Positions 14,836 through 22,673 of a stretch of DNA of 64,000 nucleotides are shown here, in pieces. Position 1 is the stretch's first letter; each line of letters begins with the position of its first letter. The stretch spans positions 5,456,001 through 5,520,000 of the forward strand of contig NZ_JAANOV010000001.1 in NCBI RefSeq assembly GCF_011758745.1, in the 5' to 3' direction. The notes under the pieces were generated by a model, which ran no database searches, was not told the origin of the DNA, and saw nothing but the letters and a program-made list of their open reading frames with translations. This stretch comes from Amycolatopsis granulosa (GTDB lineage: Bacteria > Actinomycetota > Actinomycetes > Mycobacteriales > Pseudonocardiaceae). A program made the translations under genes and the position numbers.

Positions 14836-16682
14836 TCGTCGCGGTCGAGCTGGCGGCGCTGGTCGCCGTGGTCCTGATCGTCACCGGCATCGCGCAGCGG
14901 CGGGGCTGGTCGCCGCCGCTGTGCCTGGTCGCGACGGGCGTCGCCGCCTCGTTCGTCCCGGGCGTGCCCGACTACCACCTCGATCCGGAGGTCGTGCTGG
15001 TCGGGCTGCTGCCGCCGCTGCTGTACGCGACCGCGATCCGCACCCCGCTCTACGACTTCCGCGCCAACCGGGCGCCGATCGCGGCGCTGTCGGTCGGTCT
15101 GGTCGTGTTCACCACGCTCGTCGTCGGGTGGGTCGTGTGGCTCATCGTGCCCGGCATCCCGCCGGCCGCCGGGTTCGCGCTCGGCGCGGTGGTCGCGCCG
15201 CCGGACGCCGTGGCCGCGACCGCGGTCGCCCGCCGCGTCGGCATGCCGCGGCGGGTCGTGCGCATCCTGGAGGGCGAAAGCCTGCTCAACGACGCGGCGG
15301 CGCTGGTCGCGCTGCGCACCGCCATCGCCGCGATCGCCGGTGCGGTGAGCATCGCCGAGGTCGGCGGCGACTTCCTGCTCGCCGCGGGCGGGGGAGTCGC
15401 GGTCGGCGCGGTGATCGGCTGGGGCGCGAGCGTGCTGCGCCGCCGCCTGACCGACCCGGTGCTGGACACCGCCTGGTCGTTCGTCATCCCGTTCCTGGCC
15501 TACCTGCCGGCCGAGGCAGTGCACGGTTCCGGCGTGCTGGCGGTCGTGGTGGCCGGGCTCATCGTCGGGCACCAGATGCCGAAGCTGCTGTCCGGCCCGT
15601 CCCGGCTGGCCAGCAGGCTGAACTGGCGCACCATCCAGTTCCTGCTGGAGAACGTGGTCTTCCTGCTGATCGGGCTGCAGGTGCGGCGCATCGTGGAGGA
15701 GGTCGGCGCCGCGCGGCTGTCGGCGTGGACGCTCACACTGATCTGCGCCGGCGTGCTCGCCGCGACGATCCTCGCCCGGATCGTGTGGGTCCTCGGGTAC
15801 GGGCTGGTCACCCGGATGCGGCCGGGCGGCCGCACGCCGTGGTCCTACTTCGCGGTGATCTCCTGGGCGGGCATGCGCGGCGTGGTCACGCTCGCGGCCG
15901 CGTTCGTCCTCCCGGACGGCACGCCGCAGCGGGCGGTGCTGGTACTGGCGGCGTTCGTCGTGGTGGCCGGCACGCTGCTGCTGCACGGCACCACCCTGCC
16001 CGGCCTGGTGCGCCGGCTGCGCCTGCCGCCGCCCAACCCGGCCGAGGACGCGTTGCAGGAGGCGGCGCTGCTGCACGACATGACGTCGGCGGGCCTGACG
16101 CGGCTGGAGGAGATCCGCCGCCCGCAGGACCCGGTCGAGGTCATCGACCGGTTGCGGGACAAACAGGCCTACCGGTCGGACTCGGCGTGGGAGAACCTCG
16201 GCCGCCTCAGCGACGTGGAGGAGACGCCCAGCGACGCGTACCGTCGGTTGCGCGCCGAGATGCTGGACGCGGAGCGGCAGGTATTGCTCACCGCACGCGC
16301 CCGCGGCACCGCCGACGACGAGGTGCTGCGGCGGGTGATGGACGGGCTGGACATCGAGGAGTCGCTGCTGGAGCGACCCGAGGAGGAGCCGGGCATGGAA
16401 CGTGAGCTGGACACCCCCGCGGCCACGGCGGGCAGTTGTGACCACCTGGAGCGGGCCGGCTCGCCGGACGCCGACGGCGCGGGGTGCATCGACTGCCTGC
16501 GCGAGGGCACGACGTGGGTGCACCTGCGGTTGTGCCTGGAGTGCGGGCACGTGGGCTGCTGCGACTCCTCGCCGCGCAAGCACGCCACCCAGCACTTCCA
16601 CGACACCCGCCACCCGGTGATCCGCAGTTTCGAGCCCGGCGAGAACTGGCGCTGGTGCTTCGTCGACGGGATCATCGGCTGA
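14832..16682 (+). CDS. Na+/H+ antiporter (CPA1) with C-terminal UBP-type zinc finger
   Basis: A 616-residue cytoplasmic-membrane cation/proton antiporter. Residues ~1-400 hold about 12 helices with the CPA1 segments APPDAVAATAVARRVGMPRR and GESLLNDAAALVALRT (ion-binding Asp). A cytoplasmic helical region follows, and the last ~80 residues form a UBP-type zinc finger: CDHLERAG, CIDCLREG, LCLECGHVGCCDSS, HATQHFHDTRHPVI. In eukaryotes this finger binds ubiquitin C-termini; its bacterial partner is unknown. It is coupled by ATGA to the IclR-like HTH gene upstream, which may regulate it. Confidence 0.9.
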   Translation: MIVAVELAALVAVVLIVTGIAQRRGWSPPLCLVATGVAASFVPGVPDYHLDPEVVLVGLLPPLLYATAIRTPLYDFRANRAPIAALSVGLVVFTTLVVGWVVWLIVPGIPPAAGFALGAVVAPPDAVAATAVARRVGMPRRVVRILEGESLLNDAAALVALRTAIAAIAGAVSIAEVGGDFLLAAGGGVAVGAVIGWGASVLRRRLTDPVLDTAWSFVIPFLAYLPAEAVHGSGVLAVVVAGLIVGHQMPKLLSGPSRLASRLNWRTIQFLLENVVFLLIGLQVRRIVEEVGAARLSAWTLTLICAGVLAATILARIVWVLGYGLVTRMRPGGRTPWSYFAVISWAGMRGVVTLAAAFVLPDGTPQRAVLVLAAFVVVAGTLLLHGTTLPGLVRRLRLPPPNPAEDALQEAALLHDMTSAGLTRLEEIRRPQDPVEVIDRLRDKQAYRSDSAWENLGRLSDVEETPSDAYRRLRAEMLDAERQVLLTARARGTADDEVLRRVMDGLDIEESLLERPEEEPGMERELDTPAATAGSCDHLERAGSPDADGAGCIDCLREGTTWVHLRLCLECGHVGCCDSSPRKHATQHFHDTRHPVIRSFEPGENWRWCFVDGIIG

Positions 16683-16710
16683 GCCCGCTCCGTCCGGTGG
16701 CCGCTGTGGG

Positions 16711-17076
16711 TCAGAACATCCCGTTCGGGATCTGACCGGTCTCGGGCACGGGCTGGACGACGTCCCAGTGCTCGGCGATCTGCCCGTCCTCGATGCGCCA
16801 GATGTCCACGACGGCGACACCGCGCTCGTCGCCCTCCGGTGTCATGCTGTAGTGCATCACCACGAGGTCGTCCTCGGCGACGACCCGTTTGAGATCGAGG
16901 TGCGCGCCGGCGACCGGGGCGGTGGCGACGAACTCGATGAACGCGTCCCGCCCGCTGGGGTTGCCGGGGCTGTGCTCGATGAAGTTCTCGTGGAGAAGTG
17001 TGCGCAGCACCTCGGTGTTTCCCGAGGCGAATTCGCGGAAGCCGTCGACAACCAGTTGCTTGTTGGTCTTGTCCAT
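16711..17076 (-). CDS. SnoaL-like (NTF2-fold) protein
   Basis: A 121-residue protein of the SnoaL-like/NTF2 superfamily: N-terminal helix NKQLVVDGFREFASGNTEVLRTLLHENFIEHSPGN, strands FVATAPVAGAHLDLKRVVAEDDLVVMHYSMT and the family C-terminus VVDIWRIEDGQIAEHWDVVQPVPE. Members include small cyclases, isomerases and proteins of unknown role; the conserved D-I-W-R-x-x-x-G-x-I-x-E-H-W block is of the ester-cyclase-like sort. The ATG is at 17076. A perfect palindrome lies 33 bases upstream and may control it. Confidence 0.82.
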   Translation of the reverse strand: MDKTNKQLVVDGFREFASGNTEVLRTLLHENFIEHSPGNPSGRDAFIEFVATAPVAGAHLDLKRVVAEDDLVVMHYSMTPEGDERGVAVVDIWRIEDGQIAEHWDVVQPVPETGQIPNGMF

Positions 17077-17108
17077 CTGCTGACTGTGGCGCGCGGCGGC
17101 CGGACCGT

Positions 17109-17129
17109 CCATTACCCGCCGGGTAATGG
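17109..17129. promoter_or_regulatory. 21-base palindrome between aldehyde dehydrogenase and SnoaL-like genes
   Basis: Arms CCATTACCC and GGGTAATGG (9 bases, perfect) flank a 3-base centre. It lies 20 bases past the stop of the leftward aldehyde dehydrogenase and 33 bases upstream of the leftward SnoaL-like start. The ATTACCC/GGGTAAT type resembles TetR-family operators, so an operator for the SnoaL-like gene is preferred over a terminator. Confidence 0.5.
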
Positions 17130-17149
17130 AGGCCGCGCCGGATGCGCCG

Positions 17150-18610
17150 TCAGAACGGGTAAGCCGCGACGTCGCCGCGCAGGGTGACCCAGCGGGTCTC
17201 GGTGAACGCCTCGATGTTGGCCGCCGGACCGCCGAAGCGGGAACCGGTGCCGGAAGCGGCCACACCGCCGAACGGGGCCAGTGCCTCGTCGTTGACCGTC
17301 TGGTCGTTGATGTGCGCGATCCCGGTCGGAATCCGGTCGGCCAGTGCCAGGCCCTTGGCCACGTCCGCGGTGATGATGCCCAGCGACAGGCCGTATTCGC
17401 TCGCCGACGCCAGCTTCGCCGCCTCGTCCGGTGTGGCGAACTTCGCCACCGGGGCGACCGGGCCGAACACCTCCTGGTCGTAGGCGGGCACCGACGGGCC
17501 GGCCCCGGCCAGCACGGTGGCGCGGTAGAACAGGTCGGTGTAGCTGCCGCCGGCCGCGACCGTCGCTCCGGCGTCCACACTGGACCGCACCAGGCCGTGG
17601 ATCTTGTCGCGCTGCCGCTCGTCGATGACCGGGCCGAGCGCGACCTGTTCGGTAAACGGGTTGCCGACCGGCAGGTGGTTCGCCTTGTCCGCCAGGCGCT
17701 CGACGTACTCGTCGTAGAGCGAGGCGTGCACCAGGTGCCTGCCGGTGGTCATGCAGATCTGGCCCTGGTGGAAGAACGAGCCCCACGCCGCGGCGCTCAT
17801 CGCCTGCTCCAGGTCGGCGTCGTCGAGCACGATCAGCGCCGAGTTGCCGCCCAGCTCCAGGTGGGCGCGCTTGAGGTGACGCCCGGCCGATTCGCCGACG
17901 GCCCGGCCCGCGGCCGTGGACCCGGTGAACGAGATGACCCGGACGTGGGGGTCCTCCACCAGCGCGGCGCCCACGTCCGGGCCGCCCGGCAGCACGTGCA
18001 GCACCCCGGCCGGCAGCCCCGCCTCCTCGAACACGCGTGCCAGCGCCACGCCACCGCAGACCGCGGTGCGCGGATCCGGCTTGAGCACGACGGCGTTGCC
18101 CAGCGCCAGCGCGGGCGCCACCGACCGGATCGACAGGATCAGCGGCGCGTTGAACGGGGAGATCACGCCCACCACGCCGGCCGGCACGCGGCGCGCCATG
18201 CTCAGCCGCGGCGCCTCGCTCGGCAGCACCTGGCCGGTCGGGTGGGAGGGCAATGCGGCCGCCTCGTAGCACTCCTGCGCGGCGACGTGCAGTTCGAAGT
18301 CGGCCTTGCCGGGGATGCTGCCGGACTCGCGGATCAGCCAGTCCTTCAACTCGGCGGCGTGCTGCTGCCACAGGTCACCGGCGCGGCGCAGGACCGCGGC
18401 GCGGTCCTGGAAGGAGGTCGCCGCCCACGCGCGCTGCGCCTCGGCCGCCTTCGCCGCGGAGGCCGCGAGATCCTGGGGCGAGGCGATGCCGACGCGTCCC
18501 AGCTCGTCCCCGGTCGCGGGCTCGACGACCGCCGCGTCACCGCCGGCCGTGCGCTCCCAGCTGCCGGTGAAGACGCGTCCGGTCCACTTCTCGTCGTCGA
18601 GAAAGCTCAC
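17150..18610 (-). CDS. NAD(P)-dependent aldehyde dehydrogenase, benzaldehyde dehydrogenase-like
   Basis: A 486-residue aldehyde dehydrogenase that oxidises an aldehyde to the acid. Visible motifs are the cofactor region VVGVISPFNAPLILSIRSVAPALALGNAVVLKP, the glycine motif FTGSTAAGRAV, the general base in LELGGN (Glu252) and the nucleophile in GQICMTT (Cys286). The pattern is closest to benzaldehyde/vanillin dehydrogenases, but the substrate is inferred. I start at the GTG at 18610 (VSFLDDEKW), which has AGGAG five bases upstream; the frame is open to 18718, adding unlikely sequence. Single gene, followed by a palindrome. Confidence 0.86.
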   Translation of the reverse strand: MSFLDDEKWTGRVFTGSWERTAGGDAAVVEPATGDELGRVGIASPQDLAASAAKAAEAQRAWAATSFQDRAAVLRRAGDLWQQHAAELKDWLIRESGSIPGKADFELHVAAQECYEAAALPSHPTGQVLPSEAPRLSMARRVPAGVVGVISPFNAPLILSIRSVAPALALGNAVVLKPDPRTAVCGGVALARVFEEAGLPAGVLHVLPGGPDVGAALVEDPHVRVISFTGSTAAGRAVGESAGRHLKRAHLELGGNSALIVLDDADLEQAMSAAAWGSFFHQGQICMTTGRHLVHASLYDEYVERLADKANHLPVGNPFTEQVALGPVIDERQRDKIHGLVRSSVDAGATVAAGGSYTDLFYRATVLAGAGPSVPAYDQEVFGPVAPVAKFATPDEAAKLASASEYGLSLGIITADVAKGLALADRIPTGIAHINDQTVNDEALAPFGGVAASGTGSRFGGPAANIEAFTETRWVTLRGDVAAYPF

Positions 18611-18807
18611 TGTCACTCCTGATGCGCGAGGTTTTCCGCCATCCTCCGGAACGGTGGCGCGAGTGCCAGTGGGTCTTTCGCTGAGTGGAAGGCGGGACGT
18701 TCCGGCGACCGCGGGCATGACCCTGCTCGTGATCGGCGTGCGTCCGCACCGACAGCCACCCGCAGCCTCGGATCACCGGGGTTGCTGACCGCGGCGGGCT
18801 TCGCGGG

Positions 18808-19437
18808 TCAAGCGCTCGGGCGCGGGAAGCATCGCAGGAACCGCTCAGCCACGGCCCGGTCGCCGGAGACGGACAGGCTGCCTGCCCGCTCGGCCTCCGC
18901 CGGAGGCACACCGAGGAACACCAGCGAGCGGAGGGTGCGTGCGTCGGTGGCCAGCACCGCATCCGGCTGCCCGGACGCGTCCCGCCAGATCGAGAACTCG
19001 CCGGAATCGATCCTGGCGGTGAACGTGTCGTCGCCGAGCCGCAGCTCCACACGGCAGTCCGGGCCGTCCCGGAAGGTGGTGCGCAGCGCCAGGACCAGCG
19101 CGTCCACGCTCAGCTCCCCGGCCGGCGGCACCGGCCGCCGGCTGCCCCACCGCGCCAGCGCCAGCACCACCGCCTCCAGCTCGGCCCCGTGCTCGGTCAG
19201 CTCGTACACGCTGGTGCTCGCCGGCGGCCCGAGCCGCCGCCGCCGCACCACGCCCGAGCCCTCCAGCTCCCGCAGCCGCTGCGACAGCACGTTCTGGCTC
19301 ATGCCCGGCAGCGACCGGCTCAGGTCCCGGAACCGCTTCGGCCCCAGCAGCAGCTCGCGCACCACGAGCAGCGCCCACCGCTCACCCACCGCGTCCAGGG
19401 CCCGGGCCACTCCACACGGGTCGTCGTAACTCCGCAC
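18808..19437 (-). CDS. HxlR-family transcriptional regulator
   Basis: A 209-residue HxlR-type winged-helix regulator: DDPCGVARALDAVGERWALLVVRELLLGPKRFRDLSRSLPGMSQNVLSQRLRELEGSGVVRR is the diagnostic block, with a conserved early Cys, followed by the wing STSVYELTEHGAELEAVV. The C-terminal ~100 residues (VDALVLALRTTF, DTFTARIDSGEFSIWRD) form an SCP2-like domain found in longer HxlR members. The GTG at 19437 is chosen; the frame is open further upstream into the antisense of the neighbour, which is not credible. It diverges from an FMN split-barrel gene across a 15-base palindrome. Confidence 0.87.
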   Translation of the reverse strand: MRSYDDPCGVARALDAVGERWALLVVRELLLGPKRFRDLSRSLPGMSQNVLSQRLRELEGSGVVRRRRLGPPASTSVYELTEHGAELEAVVLALARWGSRRPVPPAGELSVDALVLALRTTFRDGPDCRVELRLGDDTFTARIDSGEFSIWRDASGQPDAVLATDARTLRSLVFLGVPPAEAERAGSLSVSGDRAVAERFLRCFPRPSA

Positions 19438-19478
19438 GAGAAAAAGAGTAGCTTCCCCTTGCACTATGATACCAGTCA

Positions 19479-19493
19479 CTCCTAAATTAGGAG
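19479..19493. promoter_or_regulatory. 15-base palindrome, HxlR operator candidate
   Basis: CTCCTAAATTAGGAG has perfect 7-base arms around one base. It lies in the 57-base divergent interval, just downstream of a TATGAT -10-like hexamer at 19465 and one base before the ATG of the split-barrel gene, so the right arm doubles as a closely spaced AGGAG. Occupancy would block both promoters and the start. Confidence 0.6.
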
Positions 19494-19494
19494 C

Positions 19495-19989
19495 ATGTCT
19501 ACCACGCTCCCACAGGGAGACCTCAGACTTCTCGGCACCGACCTGGCCCAGCGGATGCTCGCCTCGACCGAGCTGGCCCGCCTCGCCTACGTTGCTCCCG
19601 ACGGCACGCCGCGGGTGCTGCCGATGTTGTTCCACTGGACCGGCGAGGAAGTGGTCATGTCGACGTTCGCCGGCACCGCCAAGGTCGCTGCGCTGCGCGC
19701 GAACCCGGCCGTCGCGATCACCATCGACCGCGCCGGCCCGCCCCCGGAAGTGCTGCTGGTGCGCGGCACCGCGGTGGTGACCGAGGTCGACGGCGTGGTG
19801 CCCGAGTACGCCGCGGCGCAGCACCGCTACTACGGCGAGCAGGGTGACGCCGGGGTCGCCGAACTGGACCGCCCTGGCCTGAAGATGGCACGCATCGCGG
19901 TGCGGCCGGCCTGGGCCGGCACCTTCGACTTCCAGGAACGCTTCCCCGGCGGCGCCACGCGCGAGGAGTTCGCGCGGCGGGGGCGCTGA
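19495..19989 (+). CDS. Pyridoxamine 5'-phosphate oxidase-family FMN/F420 split-barrel protein
   Basis: A 164-residue split-barrel protein of the PNPOx-like superfamily, which binds FMN, F420 or haem. The N-terminal block LARLAYVAPDGTPRVLPMLFHWTGEEVVMSTFAGTAKVAALRANPAVAITID is characteristic, and RGTAVVTEVDGVVPEY follows. The short length and lack of a pyridoxal-specific C-terminus make true PdxH function unlikely. It starts directly after a palindromic operator and is followed one base after its stop by an alpha/beta-hydrolase gene, likely co-transcribed. The HxlR regulator opposite is its probable controller. Confidence 0.84.
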   Translation: MSTTLPQGDLRLLGTDLAQRMLASTELARLAYVAPDGTPRVLPMLFHWTGEEVVMSTFAGTAKVAALRANPAVAITIDRAGPPPEVLLVRGTAVVTEVDGVVPEYAAAQHRYYGEQGDAGVAELDRPGLKMARIAVRPAWAGTFDFQERFPGGATREEFARRGR

Positions 19990-19990
19990 C

Positions 19991-20659
19991 ATGGCCACGT
20001 TCGTGCTCATCCCCGGTGCGGGCGGGCAGGCGTCGTACTGGAACCGGCTGGTGCCCGAGCTGACCGCGCGCGGTCACGAGGCGATCGCCGTCGACCTGCC
20101 CGCCGGCGACGAGTCGGCGGGGTTGTCCGAGTACGCCGACGTGGTGGTGGACGCGATCGGCGGCCGCGACGACGGCGACGACGACGGCGACGACATCGTC
20201 CTCGTCGCCCAGTCGATGGGCGGCTTCACTGCTCCGCTGGTGTGCGAGCGCGTCCCCGTGCGGCTCCTGGTGCTGCTCAACGCGATGATCCCGCGTCCCG
20301 GTGAGCCCGGCGGGCAGTGGTGGGAGGAGACCCGCTACCGGCAGGCGCATCCGGCGGAGATGGACGTCGAGCGCGACTTCTTCCACGACGTCCCGCCGGA
20401 GGTGCGGGCCGAGGTCATGGGGCAGGGTGAACCGCAGCAGTCGGGCACCCCGTTCGAGCAGCCCTGGCCGCTGGCGAAGTGGCCGGACGTGCCGACGCGG
20501 TTCGTCCAAGGCCGCGACGACCGGTTCTTCCCGCTGGAGTTCCAGCGGCGGGTCGTGCGGGAGCGGCTCGGGCTGGAGGTGGACGAGATTCCCGGCGGTC
20601 ACCTGGCCGCGCTGAGCCGGCCCCGCGAACTGGCCGACTACCTCGTTTCGCTCGTCTAG
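19991..20659 (+). CDS. Alpha/beta-hydrolase
   Basis: A 222-residue alpha/beta-hydrolase of the short esterase type (salicylate esterase/MEK1-like): N-terminal LIPGAGGQASYWNRLVPELTARGHEAIAVDLP, the nucleophile elbow VAQSMGGFTAP (Ser in Q-S-M-G-G), a late acid in FVQGRDDRFFP and the catalytic His in PGGHLAALSRP. An acidic run GRDDGDDDGDD lies at residues ~55-65. It begins one base after the split-barrel gene stop, so the two share a transcript under the HxlR-type operator. Substrate unknown. Confidence 0.85.
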   Translation: MATFVLIPGAGGQASYWNRLVPELTARGHEAIAVDLPAGDESAGLSEYADVVVDAIGGRDDGDDDGDDIVLVAQSMGGFTAPLVCERVPVRLLVLLNAMIPRPGEPGGQWWEETRYRQAHPAEMDVERDFFHDVPPEVRAEVMGQGEPQQSGTPFEQPWPLAKWPDVPTRFVQGRDDRFFPLEFQRRVVRERLGLEVDEIPGGHLAALSRPRELADYLVSLV

Positions 20660-20713
20660 GTGGCCTACGGTCGAAGGTGGCTCGACGGGGCGTGAGCGGT
20701 GGTTCGGGCCCGG

Positions 20714-21218
20714 CTACCAATGGTCGGCAGGCATCTCGTAGATGATCTCGAGCCCGTCCTCGTCGTCCCACTGTTCGCCGACCTCGACGAAGCCGTACTG
20801 CGATGCCAATCTGCGGGAGCCCGTGTTGCCGGGGCTGATGGTGACCCGGACGGTGTGTACCTCCGGCTCCCGGGCGGCACGCGCCAACAATGACCCCAGC
20901 GCCGCGCGCGCGTAACCGCGTCGCCGGTGTGCGGGGTCGACGGCGTAGCCGATTCCACCATCCCCGACGTGTCGGGAGGCCCGTGGTAGCCGGCCGTTCC
21001 GACGGCCAGTAGTTGTTGCTGGTCCCAGATGATGCCGGTGACCCAGGCGGCGCTGTCGGCGTCCGCCGCGACCTGCCTGCTGCGCCTCTGCCAGAGCCGG
21101 CGCCGGTCCGGGCCGGCCAGGTAGGAGTCAGGGGCACGGGGCTGGTCGCGTTCGCTCCTGCCAGGTCGCCGCGGGCGAGCGCGTCGAACGTGCGGCCGGT
21201 CAGATGCACGATACGAAC
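20714..21218 (-). pseudogene. GNAT acetyltransferase gene broken by two -1 frameshifts
   Basis: Reading leftward, three frames join into one GNAT protein: VHLTGRTFDALARGDLAGAN...VPLTPT, then YLAGPDRRRLWQRRSRQ...AAWVTGIIWDQQQLLAVGTAGYHGPPDTSGMVE, then GYAVDPAHRRRGYARAAL...SRRLASQYGFVEVGEQWDDEDGLEIIYEMPADHW. The last part has the acetyl-CoA loop RRRGYA. One base is missing at ~21123-21127 (CCT where CCCT would restore Pro-Tyr) and one at ~20952-20955 (GAATC where GAAATC would restore Glu-Ile-Gly-Tyr). Both are losses from short homopolymers, so either a real pseudogene or assembly errors. The original start is unclear; a GTG at 21209 is possible. Confidence 0.8.
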
Positions 21219-21375
21219 ATCCGGCTTCGGCGTGGTTGGTGTTGCCGCGTGGTGATGGTTCGGCACGGAGAGGCAACCTGCCACAGATCTGGATCACGAC
21301 GCATCCGCAATATCCCGCCCGCTCGTCGGCCCGTCCCAATCCGGCGTCCAGGCCAGGACCGCGCTTGACAATGGT

Positions 21376-21391
21376 TCGAACGCATGTTCGA
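21376..21391 (+). promoter_or_regulatory. LexA (SOS) box upstream of the radical SAM gene
   Basis: TCGAACGCATGTTCGA matches the actinobacterial SOS box TCGAAC-N4-GTTCGA perfectly and ends nine bases before the GTG start at 21400. A TTGACA at 21365-21370 just upstream could be the -35 element, so LexA would cover the core promoter. Confidence 0.82.
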
Positions 21392-21399
21392 CTCACTGG

Positions 21400-22416
21400 G
21401 TGAGGTGGGAGAACCAGCGCGCCGGGCGCGATGCCCAGCCAGCCCTGCTGGGGCTGGACGGCCTGGTCCGGTCGGTCGCGTCACCGGAGTTCCACGGCGT
21501 CACGTTCCACGAGGTCCGCGCGCGTTCGGTGCTGAACAAGGTCCCGGGCGGGTCGATGGTGCCGTTCGGCTGGACGGTCAACCCCTACCGGGGCTGCAGC
21601 CACGCCTGCACCTACTGCTTCGCCCGCAACACCCACACCTACCTCGACTTCGACGCCGGCCGCGACTTCGACTCCCAAGTCGTGGTGAAGGTGAACGCGC
21701 CCGAGGTTCTGGCCGCCCAGCTGCGGCGGCCGAGCTGGAAGCGCGAGCACGTCGCCATGGGTACCAACACCGACCCCTACCAGCGGGCCGAGGGCCGCTA
21801 CCGGCTGATGCCCGGCATCATCCGCGCGCTCGCCGACTCCGGCACGCCGTTCTCGATCCTCACCAAGGGCACCGTCCTCACCCGGGACCTGCCGCTGCTC
21901 ACCTCGGTGTCCGGGCAGGTGGACGTCGGCATGGCGGTGTCGATCGCGCTGCTCGACCGCGACCTGCAGCGGACCCTCGAACCCGGCACGCCCAGCCCGC
22001 GCGCCCGGCTGGACCTGGTCCGCCGCATCACCGACGCCGGCCTGCCCTGCCACGTGATGGTCGCCCCGGTGCTGCCCGGCCTCACCGACACCAAGGAGGC
22101 GCTGGAGCCGCTGTTCGCCGAGATCGCCGCCGCTGGGGCCGCCCGTGCCACCGTGCTGGCGCTGCACCTGCGGCCCGGCGCGCGCGAGTGGTTCGCCCGC
22201 TGGCTCGGCGCGCACCGGCCGGACCTGGTCGAGCGCTACCGGGAGATCTACGGCCGCGGCAGCTACGCCATGCCCGCCTACCGGCGCGCGCTGTCCGCCC
22301 GGGTCGCGCCCCTGCTGAGGCGCCACGGCCTCAACCGCCGCGAGGATTCCCACCGGATGCCGTCCCCGCGCGCCCCGGAGCCCCCGCCACAGGGGGAGCA
22401 GCTGAGCCTGCTCTAG
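21400..22416 (+). CDS. Rv2578c-family radical SAM protein (SplB-like)
   Basis: A 338-residue radical S-adenosylmethionine enzyme. The [4Fe-4S] motif is Cys66, Cys70, Cys73 in GCSHACTYCFARNTHTYLDFD, the pattern of Rv2578c and spore-photoproduct-lyase-like proteins. MGTNTDPYQRAEGRYRLMPGIIRAL and FSILTKGTVLTRDLP continue the barrel. GTG start at 21400 (VRWENQ). A perfect LexA box immediately upstream indicates induction by DNA damage; M. tuberculosis Rv2578c is, to my recollection, likewise in the LexA regulon. The reaction is unknown, with DNA-lesion chemistry a reasonable inference. Confidence 0.9.
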   Translation: MRWENQRAGRDAQPALLGLDGLVRSVASPEFHGVTFHEVRARSVLNKVPGGSMVPFGWTVNPYRGCSHACTYCFARNTHTYLDFDAGRDFDSQVVVKVNAPEVLAAQLRRPSWKREHVAMGTNTDPYQRAEGRYRLMPGIIRALADSGTPFSILTKGTVLTRDLPLLTSVSGQVDVGMAVSIALLDRDLQRTLEPGTPSPRARLDLVRRITDAGLPCHVMVAPVLPGLTDTKEALEPLFAEIAAAGAARATVLALHLRPGAREWFARWLGAHRPDLVERYREIYGRGSYAMPAYRRALSARVAPLLRRHGLNRREDSHRMPSPRAPEPPPQGEQLSLL

Positions 22417-22673
22417 CCGGCCGCGCGGTCTGGGGCCGCGCTTCGCCGGCGGGATGAGCCTGCGGCGTCGCCGCATCGCCGACCCAGCGCAGCCGCCCCC
22501 GCTCTACCGCGGCCCCGTCCCACTGCCGGTCACGAGCCCGCCGCACCCCCTCGCGCGAACCCCCGGCCACAACCTGGTGGACTCGCCCACCGGGGCGTTC
22601 GTTAGCCTCATACGGGCAGGAAAATCCCTGCTGACGCCACGAGCTGCCACGCCTCGCAAGGAGAACAACCGCA

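Noticed and set aside
22570-22673. Possible T-box or attenuator before aspS
   Set aside because: Only a short GC hairpin is visible; no T-box core sequence or antiterminator/terminator pair.
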